From assembly GCA_026770025.1 (NCBI GenBank), contig JAMXDE010000012.1, positions 1,612,001-1,676,000 of the forward strand: DNA of 64,000 nucleotides, given 5' to 3'. The translations under genes were made by a program, and so were the position numbers. Of the stretch, positions 42,999 through 51,466 are shown piece by piece. The notes beneath the pieces are model-generated. The model had not been told where the DNA came from, made no database searches, and saw only the letters and a list, made by a program, of their open reading frames with translations. This stretch comes from Craspedostauros australis. Taxonomy: Eukaryota; Bacillariophyta; Bacillariophyceae; Mastogloiales; Achnanthaceae. Position 1 is the stretch's first letter, and each line of letters opens with the position of its first letter.

Positions 42999-45900
42999 TT
43001 AGCACTTACTTCGATGTGTTGGCAGCAGTTGTTTCAAACACGCGAGTTGCGTGGTGTCCCGTTCACTCCTTGCAGTCTGTTGCCCTGCTGCGACACCTTC
43101 GCTGTTGAACTTGGACATGGAGACGGCCCTTTCTGCCCACTTCAGGGCAGTTTTGCTTCCCACGCTTCCTAGTCTGTCGATCGTCAGCTGCGCCATGCTT
43201 TCGGGTTCGTCAATGACGAGACCTGACGATGCGCAACCGTCGGTCAGCAGCCTCGTGAGACTTGCGACGTCCGTGACGCGCGGAACGGTGACAACTTCGT
43301 CAAAGACGGCGTTGAAACTTGCCAACGAGGACGAGGATGACACAGTGGCCAGAATTTGCAGGCGTCGAGGCCGGTTGCCGCCAGATCCCTTGCTGTGCCC
43401 ACCGGCTCTCGCGCTCGTCGTCGTCGCGGGCGGCGAGCGCAGAAGGGCGCGCAGCGTCGCGATCATCACGCTGCTCATCCCGCTGGGGTTGTCCCCAGCG
43501 CATATCTGGTCCACATCGTCGATCACCAGCATCGACGTGGGCATCTGCGAAGCTTCCGTGAATCGATCGATCAGGGCGGTCGCTCGTGCCTGCTCATCCC
43601 CCGCATCCGCCGCGAGGTCCAACGATGTCACCAGACGAACGTAATCCGCTTCACCCTTCGCCGAGGCCTCACTTGCGGCCCAGCACGCGAGGGCCGTCAC
43701 TCCACAACCTTCGCCGCTGCCTTCACCCACCAACAGCATGGATTCGATGCGCGATTTGGTGTCATCGATTGGCAACGCGTTGGAGCTCGTGCATGTCAGC
43801 TGTTTCAGCGATTGCATCGTGCGTTGCATCTCTGCGGAGTACCTGCTGATTCCGTGCGGGAAGCGTCGAACGAGAACCTCGTCCTGCTTGCCAAGGGCTG
43901 GTCGCACTTCCATCAGAGCCTGTTCCAGATCGGCAACGGACACCATGCCGTCGGATGCATCTGATGCTTCAGTTCCAGCGTCAGCATCGGCGTCAATAGC
44001 TGTGCCATCGCCGTTGCTGGATTCGACTGTTCTGGCAAGCGCAAAGCTCGCTGCGCTTCGGACGAGTCCTGCTAGCTCAGCCCCTGTGAAATGCTCTGTC
44101 ATTGCCGGTATGCCCCCATCGGTGAGATTCTCCAGCTGCTGCATAGCATCCAGACTCAACCCACCCGCTTCCTTCATACGCCGTGTGTGGATGCGCAGAA
44201 TATCACGCCTGCCTGCAACGTCAGGCAACTCCACGCGCAGCTGCACCTCCAAACGCCCAGGGCGAAGCAGCGCAGGATCCAGAAGTTCGGGTCGGTTGGT
44301 CAAGCCAACGACCAGGACGTTGTTCGCTTCCTTCACGCCGTCCATCTTTGCCAACAGCTGGTTCACGACGGAATCTCTCACCCCCGTCGAATCACCCGTG
44401 ACCGTGCCACGCTTACGTGCAATGGCATCCATCTCATCCAGGATGATGACGTGCAGGGCGGACGCATCTCCCACCTGCGCATACTCCACCTCGGCAGGTG
44501 CAAACAGAGCACGGATGTTCTTTTCCGCCTCTCCGACGAACTTGTCCAAAATCTCCGGCCCGTTCACGATCTGCGGTTCCCGTGCTCCCAGCATCCGAGA
44601 CAGCTCCCGTGCCAGCAGCGTCTTACCGCATCCTGGCGGACCGGAAAGCAGAATTCCTCTCACGTGGCTCACCCCCAACCTCCGGGCGGCTTCGGGATTT
44701 GCTCTGGTGGTCGCCAATGTAAGTGGAGCACGGTGTACAGTGTGCAGATGGAAGATATGTATGGTCGCGCGTAGTGGAATGCAAAATGGTGCGTTCGCAA
44801 TGAGATCGTGCACATACAATGTGTACCAGGATGGCAAAGATTGCCAGTGTATGGAAAACAGCAATCCAAAGCACGATGCGATCGCAATACATGCGAACAA
44901 TCAAGCCTCATTTGAACGATTGTGCATGGCGCAGGCAGCTTCAACTCACCGTGATGCCAACACTCGACGAACAATGGCATTGAGCTGATCATCGAGACCT
45001 CCGACTTTGTCGAATGTCAGACCCATCTTGGCGCCCAGATTTGAAGCCTGCGCAGCACCATCCTCGCCAGGAACGCCGGCTTCTCCGTCTGCCTGATCAC
45101 CATCGCTGTGTCCGTCGGCTTCTTCTGAGATTGCATCGTCAACGACTGGCAAGGCCATGGTGAGGAACCGATTGGGATCGTCCAAGATTTGAATCTCGCT
45201 GGAATCTTGACCATCGCCGTCCATCTGCTTTGTGCCAACCGGCGGACGCACCACCGCTTCCAACAGTGTAGTTCTGCCGCTCTTCCCGCTGTAACTCCTC
45301 AATGCTCCACCCACGTACTTGACGCAGTCTTCTCCACCAAAGGAATCGCCTCCTCCTCCCAGCGTTCCATCCCCGCCACCTCTGAGAGACTTCTTCGTCG
45401 CCTTCGTGTAGAACCCGTCGCGGTTAGGTCCCCTCAACATGCTGATCTCAGAAACCCCGGTCAATGCTTTGACAACGGCCCACGATCCTGTGGGCCAGCG
45501 GCCATTCCATTCTTCGTCTGGTGGCAGAACATGGAGGATGATGTCCCAATACTCGCCACCATCCAACCGATACCGTCCTGGCGGCGGTGAGCTGTCATCG
45601 TCATCGTCTCCAGTGTTGGCTGTCAGTTCGTCGTAGGCACCACTGGCCAAACGGACGCAATCCATGACTTCCTGCAGAGATTCCATGGCATCATCATCCA
45701 CCCAGCGACCCCATTCGAATCGAAAAGCATCGTGCGCCCCGTTGGCCGTCTCTGCACCACACGGAATGGACGCCGTCTTCGTCGCCTCGAACAGATCCTC
45801 CAATTTGAGTTCGGTGTCGGTGTTGTCATCGTTGCTCTTTCCGCCTTCGTCTGCCTCAGAGTTCTTATCTCCAGTGGCCGGAATCGATGCATGAGATTGT

Positions 45901-46109
45901 GTTGACTTGGAGGCTGGCGGTGTAGTCATGCGCTGTACTACAACAGATCGGTGACCATCGTTGTTCACTTCTGATCGTCGTGCGCCGCCCATCAATGATG
46001 GCTTCTGAGCGATGAACGACTCCGCATGTCTCACTGCTGTCAAACCCAACAAAGCCAGAAGCTGCAACAGCAACCGCATCCTCGGGATCGTCGTCGCTGA
46101 CATCGTCAT
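42999..46109 (-). CDS. NSF-like AAA ATPase with predicted signal/plastid presequence
   Basis: Exons 46109-44950 and 44703-42999 join in phase across a 246-nt intron (ACG|GTGAGT...CCAG|AGC), giving 954 residues. The junction restores the NSF D1 entry (GLTFDKVGGLDDQLNAIVRR, then ILLSGPPGCGKTLLARE). D1 has Walker A 408-415, Walker B DE 476-477, the NSF block REPQIVNGPEILDKFVGEAE and RPGRLEVQL. D2 keeps an acidic Walker B (MLVIDDVD), but its P-loop (713-723) reads GEGSGEGCGVT, with valine where lysine should be. The N-terminus is a signal peptide ending AES|FIA (F32). Residues about 130-340 are not a recognisable NSF N-domain. NSF normally disassembles SNARE complexes in the cytosol, so both traits are odd. 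Confidence 0.88.
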
Positions 46110-46701
46110 GTTATTGATCGATGGATGAGTGAATCTATGCGGAGCACGAGTAAGAAAGAAAGAAACGCAACAAGCCGATCGAGTCGTTGTGTCCCCAGTT
46201 TTGTTCGTCGTGAAGACGTCATCGTGGAGACGTCATCGCGAACATGTCATTTTTTGGCGGATGGAGCCACGGAACAAAAAGTGACAAGAAGAAGAGACGA
46301 AAAACGGGAGTGCGTTCGTCCCGTGATTCGATCGTTGATTCGAATCGTGTTTTGTGTCATTTTGGATCTACTGGCCAGCCAAGCTCGACATTCCGCATTC
46401 CGTATTCCGTGTTTCTTTTCGCTTCCCACCAACCAGCGAGAGACATCGACTCGTTTGACCAAAGTTGGTCGTGATGTCTTCCCAAAGAACTTGCGCGAAA
46501 GATCTCTTCCTCGCGGCAGATGCCTTTCTGCAGATTTCTGGCGCCAACCATCGCCATCTCTCTCTTTTGGCACTACTACTACAACAACGCGTGGGCACAT
46601 CAACGCATTGAGAGAAGGTGGCAAGGGAGCGAAGATCCTTGCATATTATACAATCAAGCAATCGCAACCGAGCACTCAACTCTATTACTGTCGGTATCAC
46701 C
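46110..46701. promoter_or_regulatory. Divergent (head-to-head) promoter region
   Basis: 592 bp separate the starts of the NSF-like gene (minus) and the CS-SAP gene (plus). Both encode proteins with plastid-type presequences, so shared control is plausible. An AT-rich CATATTATAC element at 46641-46650 lies about 55 bp before the CS-SAP AUG. No specific operator is recognised. Confidence 0.45.
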
Positions 46702-47886
46702 ATGAACTTCACATCCCTCGCCTTCCTCGGTCTCGGGCTGCTCGTTGCAACGCAAACGACGGCGTTCATCCCGCTTTCCAGACTGTTCCCGAGCGCTGGT
46801 TCCTCCGCGACATCTGATGGCCGCGGACACAATTCTCAACCAACCACTTTCTCGCGCTTGCGGCCGTTGCAAAGTGGCAGGGGCATCGCGACGAACTACA
46901 CGTGGTATGAGGAGGCGTTCGAGATCGAGGTCACCGTCAAGGTCCCTAAATCCACGAAGGCGAAGGACATCATCTTCAAGGCGACGTCCAATTCGCTCGA
47001 TCTGAGGCTGAAGCAATCCAATGACGCGGAAGCCCTCCAGCTTCTGGATCCGACGCGGCGGCTGCGAGGCAAGATCCTGACGGATGGAACCTACTGGGAG
47101 ATCTTGGATCCCGAAGACATCGAAGATGACGACGAAGAGCATCGCCTCGTGATAATCACATTCGAGAAGCTCATCAAGAAGGCGAAGGACGACTTCGATG
47201 TCGTGGATTACGATTGGAATGGCGTGTACCACGAAGAGTTCGAGGACGAGGTGTCGCATCGCAAGTACGACGAACCGGAAAAGCTCGATGTGCGCGAGTA
47301 CGCCTCATCCATGGGCGTGGACGTTGACAACATCAACATGTCCATGGTGGACAAGAACATGTTCTCGTCTGGTCTCAACATGACCAAGAAATCCATGGAT
47401 GCGCTGACCGACGCTGGCTACCTGAAGGAAGTCACGCAGCAGAGCGATGGATCCGAGTGGACGGCGGATGAAGATGGCGACGCCGTCCCATTTTCCAGCA
47501 CGGGGAAGGTCGATCCCAACGCGCCGAAATCTCCAGGGCAAACCAAGGTCCCCTTCCTGGACACCGATTCCCCTTGGCACAAGGCTGTCCCGGTCGACAG
47601 GAAGGATGGATTCATGGAAGCCGAACGATCCGAGGCCGAAACAGAACCTGCGTCGGTTGATGCAAAGAAGGACGATGAAAAAGCAAAAGAAATTGAAAGA
47701 AAGCGTCAAGAGTTGGAGAAACAGCGCATGAAATCTGCTTCTGATCCCATCGATACGCTCACGGTTGCCAAGCTGAAGGAGATCTTACGGGCAAGCAACC
47801 TCAAGGTGTCTGGAAACAAGAAGGAGCTGCAACAGAGATTACGGGAACACGTGCAGTCTATGCTTCAGAAAACCGGCGGTGATTGA
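46702..47886 (+). CDS. CS-domain and SAP-domain protein, plastid-type presequence
   Basis: A 394-residue single-exon protein. Residues 1-21 are a signal peptide ending TTA|FIP (F22), followed by a Ser/Arg-rich transit-like stretch. Residues about 65-165 form a CS (p23/NudC-like) domain: YTWYEEAFEIEVTVKVPKST, then GTYWEILDPEDIEDDDE and RLVIITFEKLIK. A charged linker holds an Ala/Glu/Lys helix (about 320-345), and residues about 350-384 match a SAP motif (LTVAKLKEILRASNLKVSGN, then KKELQQRLREH). CS domains act as Hsp90-type co-chaperone modules; SAP motifs bind DNA or RNA. The combination suggests a chaperone-like protein tethered to nucleic acid. I start it at the AUG directly before the signal peptide; the frame is open further upstream without a targeting feature. 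Confidence 0.85.
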   Translation: MNFTSLAFLGLGLLVATQTTAFIPLSRLFPSAGSSATSDGRGHNSQPTTFSRLRPLQSGRGIATNYTWYEEAFEIEVTVKVPKSTKAKDIIFKATSNSLDLRLKQSNDAEALQLLDPTRRLRGKILTDGTYWEILDPEDIEDDDEEHRLVIITFEKLIKKAKDDFDVVDYDWNGVYHEEFEDEVSHRKYDEPEKLDVREYASSMGVDVDNINMSMVDKNMFSSGLNMTKKSMDALTDAGYLKEVTQQSDGSEWTADEDGDAVPFSSTGKVDPNAPKSPGQTKVPFLDTDSPWHKAVPVDRKDGFMEAERSEAETEPASVDAKKDDEKAKEIERKRQELEKQRMKSASDPIDTLTVAKLKEILRASNLKVSGNKKELQQRLREHVQSMLQKTGGD

Positions 47887-48304
47887 TGCTCTATCCGACG
47901 AGCACAGTAGAGTATGGGTTTTGTTTCAAATCCGAGTGGAGTGGAGTGGAGCATTCATGATTAGCGGCATTGTGATCACCCACAATAAGGATACTGCACA
48001 GAGTAGTGACTTCATCTTTAGATGACAACACGCTTGGGATCCTCTGTCTCGCATTGTGAAGCATGATGGGGAGTGCTGCGATGCCGCCAAGGTAGCACTG
48101 TATTTCAGCAGAGACGCACTGTATTGATGTTTTTTGTGAAGTTCTTGACGAAATCAAGTCAAAACAACACCAGTGATGCTGCATTCTGTTTTGCAGGCAA
48201 GAGTGGCAAGCTTCGGAGATTTCTTGCAGTCTATCATATAAAATATAATAACTCGTAGTGCTGTGGCTTGAATATCATGCGCCAGCGAGTCGTCCGCGGA
48301 GATC
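47887..48304. other. Convergent intergenic region
   Basis: 418 bp between two tail-to-tail genes. A GAGTGGAGTGGAGTGG repeat lies near 47935-47951. I see no gene. Confidence 0.5.
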
Positions 48305-48943
48305 TCACGGCTCAAACTCTTGACCGTACTTCTCCACCATCCCACCAAACCACTTTGCCGCAGCCTCCGATTGATCCGCCAAGATCAATGAGCAGATGGG
48401 CTTGCTCTCCGCGTTGCTCATGCGCAGCACGCGCATCGTCTTGTCTGGATCCACCGGACTCGCACGTTCGCTGAGAACGACCTTGGCCACGTCCGCCACC
48501 ATGACATGAAATTCAAATGACGCATCGTCGGCCGCAAAGGTGACCAGGTTCTTTCCGCTCTTGGGAGATTGGTTCAGCTTGAATTTGGGGCCCATGACGT
48601 TGGTGCTTTCCAGGATGGCGCCGTTGCCGATGACGACGATGCGGAATGGGAGATCGGAGGTATGCAGATGTCGCAGAAAGTCGTGGACGGTCTGTTCGGA
48701 ATCGGAGAGGGACGGTTGCGTGGAATCATCGGCGGATCGCACTGCCGTGGAGGAAGTCTTTGCCGCCTTCCACGATGCAGGATGTCCGTGGTTTTGCGCG
48801 TTGTTGCAGGCATCGGCGGAGCGTGCGATCGTTGTTGCTGATGCTGCTGATGGTTGTCTCGGAATGAACCCATCGGTCGCCGTTGCTGCCAACAGCAGAG
48901 TGTAGAGGATGGCGAAGCTCTTTGTGATCGTGTAGCCAAGCAT
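48305..48943 (-). CDS. Unknown 212-residue protein with plastid-type presequence
   Basis: The AUG at 48943 opens a signal peptide (SFAILYTLLLAATATDG|FIP, phenylalanine at residue 26), then a Ser/Ala-rich transit-like stretch to about residue 80. The mature part is one compact alpha/beta domain of about 130 residues: HDFLRHLHTSDLPFRIVVIG, FKLNQSPKSGKNLVTFAADD, SFEFHVMVADVAKVVLSE, CSLILADQSEAAAKWFGGMV. I do not recognise the family. The order of strands and the closing helix are weakly reminiscent of the heme-utilisation HutX/ChuX fold, but no heme ligand motif is seen. Upstream in-frame AUGs would bury the signal peptide. It is convergent with the CS-SAP gene. Confidence 0.75.
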   Translation of the reverse strand: MLGYTITKSFAILYTLLLAATATDGFIPRQPSAASATTIARSADACNNAQNHGHPASWKAAKTSSTAVRSADDSTQPSLSDSEQTVHDFLRHLHTSDLPFRIVVIGNGAILESTNVMGPKFKLNQSPKSGKNLVTFAADDASFEFHVMVADVAKVVLSERASPVDPDKTMRVLRMSNAESKPICSLILADQSEAAAKWFGGMVEKYGQEFEP

Positions 48944-49717
48944 ATTTTCTTTCGCACGTATTATAGTCGACAGTGATATGTGCTTCGGAGTCTTTTGGTT
49001 GGTGTTTGAATGTGTGTGAGCGTGCATTAGTAGTCGTATGGGTGGAAGGACTGATGGGAACGTTCGTTGGTCTGCCTTGACGCCAACGCTCCAGGGATCT
49101 TCGGAGGCATCCATGCATGTGCCGATGGCTCCGGAGACGATCATAACTGGTCGCATCCAACACGACCACCAAAACGAACGTCACAACAACTTCAACTTTC
49201 TCGCTAGCCCCTCAATCACGAGTAAATGATGATTGGACGAGCATTATAGGTCCAATAAGTCAATACAGGAACTACGCCCAACCAGTATGCACGACTCGAA
49301 CAAATGACAAAGACGTTTTCTTCCCAAATTCCGAGCAGGAACATCTCCGGACCAACAGAAACCACGGAACAAAAAGGGAGACAGACAGAAGGAATGCAAT
49401 GCGACGCAATGCCATGCCATGCGGTTCGATGGGATGTACGAGGACGAGGATTGATACAATGCGATGCACACGAGGATGATCTGCCTCGTCAGAGTGGAAC
49501 AAATCTGGAGAAGAAATTGGAGGGCAAGAGCACAACCACGATTACGAGGACGTACAAAACAGGTGAGAGGGGAGCACACTTTCCATACGATACTTGCACA
49601 CGCTGAGAAGAGACAGGCACGGCCACATCGACCATCATTGGGGAGTTCAAGCACGCCGAGCAACACTTATATCTGCTTCACCACTCACCCACACAAGCCG
49701 CATCACCGGGAACCACG
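48944..49717. promoter_or_regulatory. Divergent promoter region
   Basis: 774 bp separate the starts of the unknown plastid-type protein (minus) and the WD40 protein (plus). ATGCGATGC/ATGCCATGC-type imperfect repeats occur at about 49396-49470. No recognisable operator was found. Confidence 0.35.
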
Positions 49718-50968
49718 ATGTGCGACAGTCACGCAGAGTCGGAGCCATGCCGACGCCACCCACAGTTCGCGAATAGCAGCAGCAACAACAATAGAAACAG
49801 CAGCATTGGCGGTGAAAGCAATGACGTCAACTTACCGCTGGACATGCTGTCGACGAAGATCATGCCGTACCTGGATCGATCCAGCTGGAACAACTTCTCA
49901 ATGACATGCAAAGAGGTGCATCGAGCATCGCAATCGCAGGCGCTAACCCCACCGCCTTGGCCCCGCCAAATCAACGCCAAGGTCAATCGATTGTGCAGGG
50001 TGACGTGCATGGACATCACGTCGGATTCGGGCCACATCGCGTGCGGGTATTCGGATGGAAGAATTCGACTTTGGGGCAGACGCTGCGGTGAGATCACGCC
50101 ATCCATCCATGGCCATTGGCCTGAAGAATCCGTGTGCGCCATGGTCTTTTCATGGAACAGCGAGCTGCTCGCGACGGCAGGATTCGATCATGTCATCAAT
50201 CTGTGGGATTTGCGCGGAGGGCTGCGTGCGGCAAAGCCTTCCGCAACATTCTACGCTCCCTTCGTGAGCAGCATGTGCTTCTCGAACGACGACGCCATCG
50301 TCGCTTCCGCGCATCAGAATTCCACGGTGATCAATTTGTGGAGCGTCGCAACGAGACAATGCGTCCAGAGTCTGGATGGATTCTCATCGGGGATGACGTC
50401 GCTGTCTTTCTCCTTTGACGGCATGTCCATGATCGGCACCACGGGGCTGGACATTTACGAGTGGTCGCTGGAGGATGAATCATGCCAATCGGTCGAGGAT
50501 GGGGTCTTCAACACTATCGCGTCCTTGCCAAATGGGAATCACGTGGCCGCGATCGATGCAGCGCAGAGGGTCGCTGTGTGGAACACGGCGAATGGTTGGA
50601 GCAAGAAGCATGAGCTCGGGATACGGGGCAAGGAAGCGTTGATGAGCAATCGGTCATCGAAGCTGGTGGTACTGGACGAGAACCACCAATTTCACGTTTG
50701 GAATCTCGACAATAGCAGCGATGTTGCTCGTAAGGATATTGATGGCCGTGCGAACGATACTGATCGCGCTTCTGGCGGTGATCATGACGATGATGACGAT
50801 AGTCAGAACGGTATCAACGGCGACGCTGACGAGTTTCGTTTGCGAAAGATAATGTCGATCAACAATCGAAGGCTGTCGGGATGTCGCAGACTTAGGCTCT
50901 CGAACGATGGCACGCTCATCATGGGAGTTCACGGCATGGAACAGTGCATCAGATTGTCCTATATCTAG
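49718..50968 (+). CDS. F-box-like WD40-repeat protein
   Basis: A 416-residue single-exon protein. An F-box-like helix set sits near residues 37-70 (VNLPLDMLSTKIMPYLDRSS, then WNNFSMTCKEVHRA). Five or more WD40-type blades follow, about 88-345: GHIACGYSDGRIRLWG, ELLATAGFDHVINLWDLRGG, VASAHQNSTVINLW, GLDIYEWSLEDES, HVAAIDAAQRVAVWNTANG, FHVWNLD. An acidic Asp/Ser insertion (about 340-370) breaks the last blade. F-box/WD40 proteins usually present substrates to an SCF ubiquitin ligase; the F-box call is weaker than the propeller call. No targeting signal is seen. The start is the first AUG of the frame. Confidence 0.8.
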   Translation: MCDSHAESEPCRRHPQFANSSSNNNRNSSIGGESNDVNLPLDMLSTKIMPYLDRSSWNNFSMTCKEVHRASQSQALTPPPWPRQINAKVNRLCRVTCMDITSDSGHIACGYSDGRIRLWGRRCGEITPSIHGHWPEESVCAMVFSWNSELLATAGFDHVINLWDLRGGLRAAKPSATFYAPFVSSMCFSNDDAIVASAHQNSTVINLWSVATRQCVQSLDGFSSGMTSLSFSFDGMSMIGTTGLDIYEWSLEDESCQSVEDGVFNTIASLPNGNHVAAIDAAQRVAVWNTANGWSKKHELGIRGKEALMSNRSSKLVVLDENHQFHVWNLDNSSDVARKDIDGRANDTDRASGGDHDDDDDSQNGINGDADEFRLRKIMSINNRRLSGCRRLRLSNDGTLIMGVHGMEQCIRLSYI

Positions 50969-51466
50969 CATGCTCTCTGCTTCGACGACGAGAATTTCGA
51001 GAGCCGAGACGACGCTGCCGAGTACAGACCGGCGCCATTCTCCTCAACCACACAATATAACGCATGAATACAATCCCCCGCTATAACACCAACACCGAAG
51101 AAGCCCTCTCTGCGCTCCCACTATGCCAGAGTAGAGGCAGTCTGAGTGGAATCGAGCATAGCAGAACAGAGCACTCTGCTCCGTCACATACGCGCGACAT
51201 CAAGTGAAACGCCGGTTTCCACCGCAAAGATAGAGTTAGTAGTGAATAGACTACTTCGATTCAACTTCCCTCATTTTTGTCCATCCGAAGAATGTCACCC
51301 ATCAACGCTGCAGCTCGGAAGCTCCGCAAGAACTTCAGTGATGGTGGCGGTGGCTCCACGTGATGGGCATTGGCGGTGGCTTCGGCAGAGCGATCTGGGA
51401 CATCACCATCCCATCACACAATTACGCAGTTACGCAGTTACGAAGACTCGACTGGCAAGGTGGACG
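50969..51466. other. Upstream region of the DTW-GNAT gene
   Basis: About 500 bp. The DTW frame is open back to 51146, but the sequence before 51467 lacks domain features and contains a direct repeat (GTTACGCA units at 51422-51441). It probably holds the promoter and 5' UTR. Confidence 0.4.

Noticed and set aside
43738-44988. 416-codon plus-strand frame opposite the NSF-like gene
   Set aside because: Antisense to clear Walker motifs; no domain of its own.
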